NCBI GenBank assembly: GCA_964444835.1
Contig: CAYUIT010000011.1
Coordinates: 1 to 64,000, forward strand
DNA length: 64,000 nucleotides
Origin: CADEED01 sp964444835
GTDB lineage: Bacteria; Pseudomonadota; Gammaproteobacteria; Steroidobacterales; Steroidobacteraceae
Direction: 5' to 3'
Under the pieces are notes generated by a model. That model saw only the letters and a list, made by a program, of their open reading frames with translations, was not told the DNA's origin and did no database searches. Shown here piece after piece: positions 8,216-16,335 of this stretch; positions within the stretch are counted from its first letter, which is position 1; the number at the start of each line of letters is the position of its first letter. The translations under genes and the position numbers were made by a program.

Positions 8216-9010
8216 ATGTCGTTCATTCTCGATGCCTTGAAGAAATCCGAGAACGATCGGCAGCGACAGACCGCGCCGGGCATGTTCGAGGTTAAGGTTG
8301 CGCCACCGAAAGCGCGCTTTCCCATTTGGGCTGTTGGGCTTGGTCTGTTGTTAGGCATCAATCTGCTCGTGCTGGTGGGCTTATTGATGCGCGAAGGCCA
8401 AGCCGAGCGCGCCGCTGCGACCCCGCCCTCGGCCGACGCGGCGCCCGTCGCTGCCAGCGCGACACCCCCGACGAACGCCGTTTCACAAACCACGCCGGTC
8501 GTGGTCGGAGTGCCGGGGCAAACGCAACAGGTGGCGACGGTTACCGTAACGGTACCCACAGGTGTCGCGCCCAATGTGATGGTTGCACCCGGCGCGGCGA
8601 TGCCCGGCGCGCTGCCGCCAGACACGGCGGGTGTGATCGCACCGAGTGCCGCGCCACCGCTCGTCGAGGAGCCGGTGTTGTCCGCACAAGACGAACCGAT
8701 CGCGCCAGACTTCGATCCCGCTGACTATGCACCGGCCGTCGCGCCGTCTGCGGCAAGTTCGGCATCTCGCAGCGGCAACAATCTGCCTTCGCGGGACGAC
8801 GTCGTGACGCGTGGCGGCCCTGCCATTCCCTCGATGCGGCTCGATTTACATGTCTACGCGGCGAATCCGGCAGAGCGCTTCGTGTTCATCAACATGCGGA
8901 AACTTCGTGAAGGCGAATCGTTACCCGATGGCACGCGGGTCGAATCGATCACACCGTCCGGCGCCGTGTTGTCGTACCGCGGCACGCGATTCACTCTACA
9001 GAGCGAGTAA
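8216..9010 (+). CDS. gspB: General secretion pathway protein GspB
   Basis: 264 residues. Starts 'MSFILDALKKSE-DRQRQ', the typical GspB/ExeB opening, followed by one membrane segment (about 35-58), a long Pro/Ala/Val-rich periplasmic linker (60-200), and the C-terminal GspB domain (about 205-264, 'DLHVYA-NPAERFVFINM-K-REGE'). Known role of ExeB: partner of ExeA in the inner membrane, transporting and assembling the secretin through the cell wall. Follows gspA by 3 bp and precedes the DhaL-DegV gene by 3 bp, so the three are likely cotranscribed. Confidence 0.92.
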   Translation: MSFILDALKKSENDRQRQTAPGMFEVKVAPPKARFPIWAVGLGLLLGINLLVLVGLLMREGQAERAAATPPSADAAPVAASATPPTNAVSQTTPVVVGVPGQTQQVATVTVTVPTGVAPNVMVAPGAAMPGALPPDTAGVIAPSAAPPLVEEPVLSAQDEPIAPDFDPADYAPAVAPSAASSASRSGNNLPSRDDVVTRGGPAIPSMRLDLHVYAANPAERFVFINMRKLREGESLPDGTRVESITPSGAVLSYRGTRFTLQSE

Positions 9011-9013
9011 GCG

Positions 9014-10840
9014 GTGAATATGGCCGCCGTTGCGGCATTTGATTCGTTGGATGGCGCGCGCTTGAACGCGGCGTTGCGCGCCGGTATCTATCGGTTGTTA
9101 GCACGCACCGATCACCTGAACAAAATCAACGTGTTTCCGGTTCCGGACGGCGACACCGGGACCAATATGGCGATGACGTGCTCCGCCGTGTTGCACGTGC
9201 TCGAGCGCGAACCTCAGCCGCATGCCGGTGCGCTACTGACACGCATTGCCGACGCCGCGATCGATGGTGCGCGCGGCAACTCCGGCGCGATCCTCGCGCA
9301 ATTCTTGTTAGGCCTCGGTGATCGTGTCGGCCACTTAGCGGAGATTCGTCTCGGCGACTTTGCAGCGGCAGTGCGCGGCGGCGCGAGCTATGCGCGCAAC
9401 GCGATCATGGAGCCGCGCGAAGGTACGATCCTCACGGTCGCAACGGACTTTGCGAAGCATATCGAGCAGGCGGTCGCGCAAGGCGCGACTGATTTTCGCA
9501 GCCTCTTTCAGCGCGCCATGCGCGGCGTGCGTGACTCGCTCGCCGCGACACGCGGTCAGCTCGAGCAGCTCCGCGCGGCCAACGTCGTCGATGCAGGGGC
9601 CGAGGGCTTCGTGACGTTGGTCGAGGGCATGGGCGACTACTTCGATACAGGCGCAGTGGGCGAGCGGATCGACCCGCGAACGATTTCGGATGAGGAGTCG
9701 CCCGTTGCCGCAACGGATACGTCGTTCCGCTATTGCACGGAATGCTTGCTGACGGGTGACGCGCTCGACCAGCGCCGTTTGCGCGAGATCCTCTCCGCAC
9801 TCGGCGGCAGCCTGGTCATCGCAGGTTCGACGCGCAAGACGCGTATTCACATCCATACGAACGACCCGCAGCGCTTGTTCGATACGCTGGCCGGGCATGG
9901 GACCGTGAGCGGCCAAAAGGCCGACGACATGCTCGCGCAGCAACAAGCGACGCACCACGCGAAGTCGCAACGGGTCGCGATCGTGAGCGACTCCGCGGCG
10001 GATTGGCCGGACGACGTGAGCGAGCGGCTCGAGCTGCACGCCGTACCGCTACGCGTGCACTTCGGTGCCAAGAGCTATCTGGATAAGGTGTCGCTAACAC
10101 CGTCGGAGTTCTTCCAGGAGCTCAGCACGAATCCGGCCCATCCAAAGACTTCCCAGCCACCACCCGGCGATTTTCGGCGGATGTATGAGTTCTTGACGTC
10201 GCACTTCGATGCCGTCGTGTCGGTCAGTGTGAGCACTAAAGTGAGCGGCACCTTCAACGCCGCGAAGTCCGCAGCTGAACGTATCCCGAATGGGCGCGTG
10301 CAGGTATTCGATAGCGGTAGCGCGTCACTCGGCCAGGGGTTGTTAGCCGTGTACGCTGCAGAGTGCGCACGTGCAGGCTATACAGCCGAGGAGATCGTCG
10401 CCGCGCTCCGGGAAGCGCGAGCCCGCACGACCACGCTGGGTCTATTGCCGCGACTCGACTACGCCGTGCGCGGCGGTCGCGTGCCCCGCTTCGTGAAGCC
10501 GATCGCGGACTTGTTGCGGCTGAGCCCCCTGCTCGTCAATCCAGCCGATGGGCGCGTCACCGTGGGAGGCGCGGTCTGGGGGCGCAGTCGGCTGGCCGAA
10601 AAGTTTGCCCGCAAAGTGTTGGCGCAGCTCGATGCGAGCCGCAGCTATCGCTTGTGGGTGGGCCACGCCAATGCGCTGGCAGAGGCGGAGAAGTTGTTAG
10701 CGCTGGTGCGCGCGCAGCACACCGCCTTCGAATCGACCAGCATCGTCAGCCTCGGAACGGCGCTCGGCACGCACGGCGGCCCAGGGATGCTCGTCGCGGC
10801 GTTCCAAGAATACGTCGCCCCGCGCAACTCGCAGCGCTAG
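9014..10840 (+). CDS. DhaL/FakA-like kinase fused to a DegV (FakB-like) fatty-acid-binding domain
   Basis: 608 residues from GTG; an in-frame ATG at 9020 is an equally good start. Residues 12-210 form a DhaL/DAK2-type kinase domain with the Mg/nucleotide motif 'PDGDTGTN' (44-51) and 'GARGNSGAIL' (85-94). Residues about 235-290 match the middle domain of FakA/YloV ('YCTECLLTG', 'IHIHTNDP'). From 320 a complete DegV domain follows ('AIVSDSAADWP', then a 'SQPPPGDF' stretch). In Firmicutes FakA (kinase) and FakB (DegV-type binding protein) are separate proteins that together make acyl phosphate from free fatty acids. Here kinase and substrate carrier sit in one chain, so a self-contained fatty acid kinase is the natural reading, not proven. 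Confidence 0.85.
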   Translation: MNMAAVAAFDSLDGARLNAALRAGIYRLLARTDHLNKINVFPVPDGDTGTNMAMTCSAVLHVLEREPQPHAGALLTRIADAAIDGARGNSGAILAQFLLGLGDRVGHLAEIRLGDFAAAVRGGASYARNAIMEPREGTILTVATDFAKHIEQAVAQGATDFRSLFQRAMRGVRDSLAATRGQLEQLRAANVVDAGAEGFVTLVEGMGDYFDTGAVGERIDPRTISDEESPVAATDTSFRYCTECLLTGDALDQRRLREILSALGGSLVIAGSTRKTRIHIHTNDPQRLFDTLAGHGTVSGQKADDMLAQQQATHHAKSQRVAIVSDSAADWPDDVSERLELHAVPLRVHFGAKSYLDKVSLTPSEFFQELSTNPAHPKTSQPPPGDFRRMYEFLTSHFDAVVSVSVSTKVSGTFNAAKSAAERIPNGRVQVFDSGSASLGQGLLAVYAAECARAGYTAEEIVAALREARARTTTLGLLPRLDYAVRGGRVPRFVKPIADLLRLSPLLVNPADGRVTVGGAVWGRSRLAEKFARKVLAQLDASRSYRLWVGHANALAEAEKLLALVRAQHTAFESTSIVSLGTALGTHGGPGMLVAAFQEYVAPRNSQR

Positions 10841-10844
10841 CGCG

Positions 10845-11390
10845 CTAGGGTTTCTTCGGCGGCTCGCTCACCGGCGCTTCGGCAGCGACAGCCGCCTTCT
10901 CAACGGGGCGCCCGGCACCTTCCCAGGCAGCAAAGTCGCCTTCGAGATGCGCAAGCTTGGGAAAGCCCGCCGCGCGCAGCGTATGCAATGCGGTATTCGA
11001 GCGGCGTCCCGAGCGACAGTAAACGACGATCTCGCTATCGCGTTGCGCCTCGAGCTCACTCACGCGCTTGGCGAGCTGATCGTGTGGAATGTTGACCGCG
11101 CCTGGCACGTGGCCAGCCGCGTACTCGGCCTCGGTCCGCACATCGAGAATGACGCGCGGCTGCGCAGTCTTGGCTCTCGCCTCGAGCAGCGCGTCTTGCG
11201 TGATCTGCGGCACCTGCGGTGCGACCGGCGCCACGTCCGGCGGTGCGGGCACGCCCACGGTGGGCGTTTGCGGCGGTGCCGAATCCGCGGCGAACACCGG
11301 CCAGCAGGCGCTGCCCAATAGCACCCAAACGGCAGCCATTGGCATTCTACGCTGCCCCAGCAAGTTGTTAGATCGAGACGATTCGCTCAT
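10845..11390 (-). CDS. Secreted rhodanese-like domain protein
   Basis: 181 residues from the ATG with a GGAG about 9 bp upstream; an earlier ATG (11399) and a later one (11345, directly before the hydrophobic stretch) are alternatives. Signal peptide 'MPMAAVWVLLGSACWPVFA', then a Pro-rich linker and a single rhodanese domain (about 70-165) with the active-site loop 'VVYCRSGRRS', Cys present and six-residue loop as in sulfurtransferases acting on sulfur rather than on arsenate or phosphate. Probably a periplasmic sulfurtransferase or persulfide handler. Convergent with the DhaL-DegV gene, with 4 bp between the stops. The N-terminal region contains one copy of the dispersed motif in antisense, encoding Asn-Asn. 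Confidence 0.85.
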   Translation of the reverse strand: MSESSRSNNLLGQRRMPMAAVWVLLGSACWPVFAADSAPPQTPTVGVPAPPDVAPVAPQVPQITQDALLEARAKTAQPRVILDVRTEAEYAAGHVPGAVNIPHDQLAKRVSELEAQRDSEIVVYCRSGRRSNTALHTLRAAGFPKLAHLEGDFAAWEGAGRPVEKAAVAAEAPVSEPPKKP

Positions 11391-11501
11391 GGGTGCCATC
11401 TCCGCGCCGCCAACGGCAATGCAATGTTCGACCTGAGACCTCAGCCAGGGTTCCCGCGAGCCCGGGCGCGAGCCGACGCTCGCACCCGGCCCACTCCACG
11501 C

Positions 11502-11705
11502 CTACTTCGCCAGGATGAACGTCACTTTCATCCGCACGCGATACTCGACAATCTTGTCGTCTTTCAATACCACTTCTTGCGAAGCAATCCACGCGGCTGT
11601 GACGTTCTTCAGCGTCTTGGTGGCGCGCTTTAGGCCGGATTCGATCGCATCGTCGAAACTCTTCTTCGAGGATGCCGTGATTTCCGTCACTCGTGCTACT
11701 GACAT
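11502..11705 (-). CDS. Dodecin family flavin-binding protein
   Basis: 67 residues, the usual dodecin length. Sequence shows the family pattern: 'ARVTEITASSKKSFDDAIESG' helix opening, 'WIASQEV' (aromatic residue stacking flavin) and the closing 'YRVRMKVTFIL' strand. Dodecins form hollow dodecamers that bind riboflavin or FMN and buffer free flavin. Stand-alone unit between the rhodanese and lipocalin genes; an AAGGAG-like site (minus strand) precedes the ATG. Confidence 0.93.
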   Translation of the reverse strand: MSVARVTEITASSKKSFDDAIESGLKRATKTLKNVTAAWIASQEVVLKDDKIVEYRVRMKVTFILAK

Positions 11706-11759
11706 GGCAATGATCTCCTTTTGCTTGTTGGATTGCCGTGGCGAAAAACGCGAACCGCA

Positions 11760-12311
11760 TCAGTTCGCGGGTGCAGCCCACTGCTGCGGCACCTTATTGA
11801 GACGACTGGTGTCGTAACCGAGCGCCTTGACACGCTCAACCAATCGATCGTAGTCCGCCTGCGGCAACTGGGGCGTTCGCGCCATGATCCACACGTAGTC
11901 ACGCGCGCTGCGTCCGATGATCGTTTGAGTGTAGTCCTCGTTTACGTACGCGACGACGTACTCGAATCGGATCGGCGCATACCAAAAAAATCGCATGCCC
12001 CACACGGCGTCGCCCGTGCCAGGGCGCACGAAGCCACGCGGTTCGTAGCGCTTTTCGGGGCCGTCGAATGCGCCGTCGCGAAACACGAAGGTCGTCGCGA
12101 TCGTGCCATCGGTGTCGAGCCGATAGCTCTCCACTGCGTTGTGTGCCGTGCGCTCGAGCCGCGTCGGGATGTTCGCGATGACGTACCAGTCGCCCATGAA
12201 GCGCTGGAGATCGACGCTCGGGTGCGCGGGAATCGCATCGCGTTTCATGGTTGCACAGCCCGCACTCAGGAGAACCGCCAGGAAAATCAAACTAATCTTG
12301 ATCTGCCGCAT
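11760..12311 (-). CDS. blc: Outer-membrane lipocalin (Blc-like lipoprotein)
   Basis: 183 residues from ATG; the GTG 21 bp upstream would only add a charged tail. Lipobox 'LLSAGC' puts the acylated Cys at residue 19, with no Asp at +2 (Ala), so outer-membrane sorting is expected. The lipocalin GxW signature appears as 'FMGDWYVIANIPT', with the conserved 'ERTAHNAVESY' strand and a final 'QLPQADYDRLVERVKALGYD-SRL' helix as in Blc. Bacterial lipocalins bind lysophospholipids or fatty acids and are stress-induced. Lies 55 bp upstream of dodecin on the same strand and diverges from the DUF4197 gene. Confidence 0.92.
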   Translation of the reverse strand: MRQIKISLIFLAVLLSAGCATMKRDAIPAHPSVDLQRFMGDWYVIANIPTRLERTAHNAVESYRLDTDGTIATTFVFRDGAFDGPEKRYEPRGFVRPGTGDAVWGMRFFWYAPIRFEYVVAYVNEDYTQTIIGRSARDYVWIMARTPQLPQADYDRLVERVKALGYDTSRLNKVPQQWAAPAN

Positions 12312-12457
12312 GCTGCGCAGCTTGCGCCGCACACCGCCCGTTTACAAGAGCGGGCGCGCGGCAGTACGCTCACTCCCGCATCGCTGACCTGGACGTCATG
12401 CGAGCCACATTTTCTCAATACGCGGCGCATCGCGCCTACACAATACGGACATACCCT

Positions 12458-13159
12458 ATGCGATCGTTACGCCGTCCTGCACAGTTGTTAGCCTTGGTGG
12501 GTACCAGCATGGCGATCGTGGCACTCGCCGCGAGTCCGCTCGCATCGATCACGCCGACCGAACGCACGGCCGGCCTCAAGACCGCGTTGACGCAAGCCGC
12601 GCAGGTTGCCGTGAGTCGACTTGGTACGACTGATGGTTTCCTCGGAAACCCCGAAGTCCGAATCCCGCTGCCCGGCAAGCTCGAAAAGGCGAAGAAGACC
12701 TTGAAGATGCTGGGCTTGTCGAAGCAGACGGACGAGCTCGTCACAGCGATGAATCGCGCCGCTGAGGCGGCCGTGCCCGAAGCGAAGACGCTGCTGGTCG
12801 ATGCTGTCAAGCAAATGAGCGTCACAGATGCCCTCGGCATTCTCACGGGCGGGCCCGATGCAGCGACGCAATACTTCCGCAAGACAACGTCGGCGCGACT
12901 CACCGAACGCTTCCTGCCGATCGTCTCGCGCGCCACCACCAAAGTGCAGCTCGCCCAGCGCTACAACGAGGTGGGTGGTCAGTTGCAAAAGCTCGGGCTC
13001 GTGAGCGAGGCGGACGCCAATCTCGACAGCTATGTCACGAGCAAAGCACTCGACGGCTTGTTTCTTGTGATGGCCAAAGAAGAAGCGGCGATTCGTAAAG
13101 ATCCGCTTGGCCAGTCGAGCAATCTTCTCAAGAAGGTGTTCGGGGCGCTGCCTCGCTGA
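12458..13159 (+). CDS. DUF4197 secreted protein
   Basis: 233 residues. The second ATG is chosen because it starts directly before a signal peptide ('MRSLRRPAQLLALVG...'); an ATG 60 bp upstream would put 20 residues before it. The mature part is almost wholly helical and matches the DUF4197 pattern: 'GLKTAL-QAAQVAVSRLG-TDGFLGN', 'IPLP-KLEKAKKTLKMLG', 'ALGILTGG-DAAT-YF', closing 'KALDGLFL-MAKEE--IRKDP'. Function unknown; likely periplasmic. Its 3' end overlaps the convergent GNAT gene by 32 bp. Confidence 0.9.
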   Translation: MRSLRRPAQLLALVGTSMAIVALAASPLASITPTERTAGLKTALTQAAQVAVSRLGTTDGFLGNPEVRIPLPGKLEKAKKTLKMLGLSKQTDELVTAMNRAAEAAVPEAKTLLVDAVKQMSVTDALGILTGGPDAATQYFRKTTSARLTERFLPIVSRATTKVQLAQRYNEVGGQLQKLGLVSEADANLDSYVTSKALDGLFLVMAKEEAAIRKDPLGQSSNLLKKVFGALPR

Positions 13160-13622
13160 GCGCTTCGATCTCCGCTCGTGTGAGCCGATTGACGGTCCAC
13201 TCCGTCATCGGCTTAGCGCCGAGGCTGGCGTAGAAGCGTATCGCCGGTTCGTTCCAATTGAGCACGGCCCACTCCATGCGCCCACAATCTCGCGCGCGGG
13301 CAATCTTTGCCAGCTCGACGAGCAGCCCGCGCCCGACACCATGACCACGCAAGTGCGGTCGCACGAACAAGTCCTCGAGATACAGCCCGCGCCGTCCGAG
13401 GAACGTGGAGAAGTTGAAGAAGTACAGCGCAAAGCCCGCCGGCTCACCATTCCACTCGGCTAACAACACGTGGATGACCGGGTCGGCTGCGGCAAGCTCC
13501 GCCGCGAAATCTGTCGCCGTGGCGCGCGCCTCGTGCGCGAGCTTCTCGTACTCCGCCAGCTCCCGCACATACATCGCGATGAGCGGGGCATCCATCGAAG
13601 TGGCAGTCCGGATGTGCAGCAT
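13128..13622 (-). CDS. GNAT N-acetyltransferase, diamine (SSAT)-like
   Basis: 164 residues. Acetyl-CoA motif A is 'LYLEDLFVRPHLRGHGVGRGLL' split over about residues 80-101 (R/Q-x-x-G-x-G/A form), preceded by the 'ALYFFNFSTFLGR' strand and followed by 'MEWAVLNWN-PAI-FYASLGA', all as in spermidine/spermine and related small-amine acetyltransferases (PaiA/SSAT-like). Probably acetylates a polyamine or amino acid. Convergent with and overlapping the DUF4197 gene; 16 bp downstream of the next gene on its own strand. Confidence 0.88.
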   Translation of the reverse strand: MLHIRTATSMDAPLIAMYVRELAEYEKLAHEARATATDFAAELAAADPVIHVLLAEWNGEPAGFALYFFNFSTFLGRRGLYLEDLFVRPHLRGHGVGRGLLVELAKIARARDCGRMEWAVLNWNEPAIRFYASLGAKPMTEWTVNRLTRAEIEALSEAAPRTPS

Positions 13623-13638
13623 CGACGGATCTTACTAA

Positions 13639-14601
13639 CTATTCGGCGATGTACCAACGTTTGTTGATCCGCTCGAGCACGTAGCGATCGAACGGCAAGC
13701 CCTGATTGGTCACGTCGTAGACTGCGCGCCCGCCGTCGAACTCGAGCCGCGGCGTCAAGCCCTGTACGATGCGCAGCGCTGCGATCAGAGTCTCGCGGGT
13801 GCTAACACTCCGATCGCACGTAGCAATCAGCGTTTTCATCGCCGCGCCAGACGTGGCGCGCCGGAAGTTCGGCGACATGTGTTGCTCGTAGTACTCCGCG
13901 CACTTGCCGTCGATCAGGGCCTTCTCCGCCGCCGTGAGCAATGTGCCGATCGCCGGATCGAGCGCGGGTGCGGTAGCCGGTGCCGCAGTAGTCGCTGCGG
14001 CAGCCACACGCGGCGGTGCGGTTTCACGCGCACCGGTTCGCCCTTCGAGCAGATCATCGATCTGGGCGAGAATCTCGCTGGGGATGGCCGCACGCCAGTC
14101 TTTGCCATACGGCAGCAGTGTCACCGTCGTGACAACCGCAACCTGCCCCTGCCCCTTCGGTGGCTTGCCACGGCCGATCACGTGCACGGCCTCGCCTTCC
14201 GGCACGCTGGCTAACCACTTGACGTCCCCAAACACACGCCCACGCTGCTGGAGCCGCGGCGCAAGTTCGTTGTAGAACGAGACGCTCGTCAGCCGCTCGA
14301 GTTCGGCAAGCTGCTTGCCGGGGCCGAACAAGCGCACGCGGGACGTGCTGTCGTTACGCGCCGCATCGGCTCGCAGGCGCTCTAACAACCGGATCCGCAG
14401 GCCGTCGAGTTCTGCCGGGTGATAAGCCTGTGCGATCGCTTGCGGGCTGCCCGTAGCAACGACGGCCAGAAATTGTTCGGCGCCGCGTCCTTGCGCGCGA
14501 CTGACATCGGCCGTCGGGGCGCCGGCTGCCAGTGCCGCGGTCGGTAGCACGCCCAGCACGCCAACGACCACGCCTAAGCCCCACGACTTGAAACTCCCCA
14601 T
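13639..14601 (-). CDS. Secreted protein of unknown function
   Basis: 320 residues from the ATG with AGGAG 8 bp upstream; two further upstream ATG/GTG codons overlap the EEP gene and lack a site. Signal peptide 'GVVVGVLGVLPTAALAAG'. The body has two similar-looking helical parts separated by a Thr/Ala-rich linker (about 200-225); the first contains 'QFLAVVATGSPQAIAQAYHP', the second 'AALIDGKCAEYYEQHMSPNFRRAT' with two Cys residues (in 'GKCAEYY' and 'IATCDRS') that could form a disulfide. No family recognised; the repeated half suggests an NTF2-like or DUF-type periplasmic fold, but this is a guess. Its start is separated from the EEP stop by 20 bp. Confidence 0.75.
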   Translation of the reverse strand: MGSFKSWGLGVVVGVLGVLPTAALAAGAPTADVSRAQGRGAEQFLAVVATGSPQAIAQAYHPAELDGLRIRLLERLRADAARNDSTSRVRLFGPGKQLAELERLTSVSFYNELAPRLQQRGRVFGDVKWLASVPEGEAVHVIGRGKPPKGQGQVAVVTTVTLLPYGKDWRAAIPSEILAQIDDLLEGRTGARETAPPRVAAAATTAAPATAPALDPAIGTLLTAAEKALIDGKCAEYYEQHMSPNFRRATSGAAMKTLIATCDRSVSTRETLIAALRIVQGLTPRLEFDGGRAVYDVTNQGLPFDRYVLERINKRWYIAE

Positions 14602-14621
14602 GCGCTCTGCTCCTGCGAATT

Positions 14622-15629
14622 TCATGGCACCGTCAGCTCGGCCACGATCGGCCAATGATCAGAACCGACGCGCGGACCGCGGCGAAAGTTCCGTACCCCG
14701 ATCTGCTCCGAGACGAGGATATGGTCGATTTGGATACCCGCCAACGGCAGAAAGCTGGGCCATGTCGGGTTCCAGCCGTAGCCCGCCGCCGCCGAGCGTA
14801 GCCCGGCTTGTTCGATCAGTAGAGCGCGAAAGTGCGGCGAAAACGGCGTGATGTTGAAATCGCCGAGCAGGATCACGGGCTCTGCTTGCGCGCGTACGTA
14901 CTCACTCAGCGTCGCGAGCTCTTGATTGCGAATTCGCGACATCGTCCCGCCGTACGGCCATGTCGCATGCACCGCCACGACGCGAATTCTGCGCTCACCG
15001 ATGCGGACACCCGTCGCGATCTCGCGGTCGCGATTCTCGGCCACGCCCAACAGCCGCGACTCCTCGAACGGGTAACGCGAGAACAAGGCCGTGGCAAACC
15101 GGCCGTTGCTATTCGAATTGAGGCGATGCGGATAGTCCGCCGCCAGCACTTCGAGCGCCTCGAGAAACGCGGGCGTCACTTCCTCGAATGAAATGATGTC
15201 AGGACGCTCGCTGCGGACCCACGCAATCACGCGCGCAGCGTCCTCGTTGCCGAAGAACACGTTAGATGCCGCAACCTTCAACTCGAGCGGAGCGCGCGCA
15301 CTTGCCGCCGTTCCCGCCTCGGCACGCGCCATCCAGCCCGTGCTGGCCGAGCCTAAGGAGCGCAGCGCGAGCGCGCCAAAACCCACGTTCAACGCGCACA
15401 GCGCGACGGCCAGGACCGCCAATCGGCGTCGGCCGAGGGCAAACAATCCCCAGGCAATGAGCGCGGCGGCAAGCGCGTATTGCGGCCGGAAGTGCACGAA
15501 CAGATCGCCCAACCAAACCCATGATGCAGTTGTGGCGAGGAGCGTCAGGAGCAATATCCCGGCTAGCGTAACGCGCGCACCCACGTCTGCTGCGTTACGC
15601 AGCGGTTGCAACCGAGTCACGACTTGCAC
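14622..15629 (-). CDS. Membrane-anchored endonuclease/exonuclease/phosphatase family protein
   Basis: 335 residues from a GTG start. Three hydrophobic segments (about 19-90) are followed by a periplasmic or cytoplasmic EEP hydrolase domain (about 115-335). Catalytic motifs visible: 'ASNVFFGN' (Asn), 'SFEEV' (metal-binding Glu), 'LLGDFNITPFS' (Asp-Asn), 'IDHILVS' and 'SDHWPIV' (general base His). This layout resembles the YafD-like EEP proteins. Could be a phosphodiesterase or nuclease; substrate unknown. Same strand as the secreted unknown downstream; divergent from the MaoC-like gene. Confidence 0.88.
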   Translation of the reverse strand: MQVVTRLQPLRNAADVGARVTLAGILLLTLLATTASWVWLGDLFVHFRPQYALAAALIAWGLFALGRRRLAVLAVALCALNVGFGALALRSLGSASTGWMARAEAGTAASARAPLELKVAASNVFFGNEDAARVIAWVRSERPDIISFEEVTPAFLEALEVLAADYPHRLNSNSNGRFATALFSRYPFEESRLLGVAENRDREIATGVRIGERRIRVVAVHATWPYGGTMSRIRNQELATLSEYVRAQAEPVILLGDFNITPFSPHFRALLIEQAGLRSAAAGYGWNPTWPSFLPLAGIQIDHILVSEQIGVRNFRRGPRVGSDHWPIVAELTVP

Positions 15630-15669
15630 ACCATGCGGTACTTCATCGGAACGTCACACTGTACACAGG

Positions 15670-16116
15670 ATGATTGCGTCGTCCAAACGCCGCTTCGCGG
15701 ATCTCGAGATTGGCAGCGTCGCCGAATCGCGCACGCTCACGGTCGATCCCGAGGAGATGCTCGCATTCGCGCGCCGCTACGATCCGCAATACTTCCATAC
15801 CGACACGATCGCTGCGCGCGAATCGATCTTCGGTAACGTGATTGCGTCGGGCATCTATACGATGGCGCTGTGGCGTCAGCTCGATCACGAGATTTGTGGC
15901 GACATCGATTGGATTGCAGGCGTCGCGTGGGAGAACGTCCGCTTTGCGCATCCTGTGCGCGGCGGCGATCGCTTACGCGCACGGGCCGAGTGTGCGAGCA
16001 AGCGCCTATCTCGCAAACATCCCGATCGCGGTATCGTCGAGTATCGCTACAGCTTGTGGAACCAAGACGACCGGGTGGTGTTTACATGTCGCAGCATCAA
16101 CTTAATCCGCGTCTGA
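15670..16116 (+). CDS. MaoC-like hot-dog-fold dehydratase
   Basis: 148 residues; this ATG is the only one giving a normal MaoC N-terminus, although no well-spaced ribosome site is seen. Hot-dog pattern: 'FADLEIGSVAESRTLTV-PEEMLAFARRYDPQYFHTD' contains the D-x4-H hydratase motif region (D-P-x-x-F-H), then 'GIYTMAL' helix and 'VRFAHPVRGGDRLRA', typical of MaoC/(R)-hydratase domains. Probably hydrates an enoyl-CoA or related thioester; no pathway partner adjacent. Divergent from the EEP gene. The following 219 bp hold no recognisable gene. Confidence 0.85.
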   Translation: MIASSKRRFADLEIGSVAESRTLTVDPEEMLAFARRYDPQYFHTDTIAARESIFGNVIASGIYTMALWRQLDHEICGDIDWIAGVAWENVRFAHPVRGGDRLRARAECASKRLSRKHPDRGIVEYRYSLWNQDDRVVFTCRSINLIRV

Positions 16117-16335
16117 GTCGAAAGTGTGACGGCCGTCGCGCGCCCGTTGTCGGTGCGGCGCGACTCGCGTCACGGTTCATACAGGTCGGAATCTCGCCCA
16201 GGGATTGCCCGATAAACTTAACATCTCACGCCGGTCTGCCCCTGATTTACTACTGAACACCGGCGCGTGGAGCGGCACTCCACGAGGAGCCGGTGCAAGG
16301 TGACTCTCGCTGACCCAAGACAAGGTGATCCGTCG

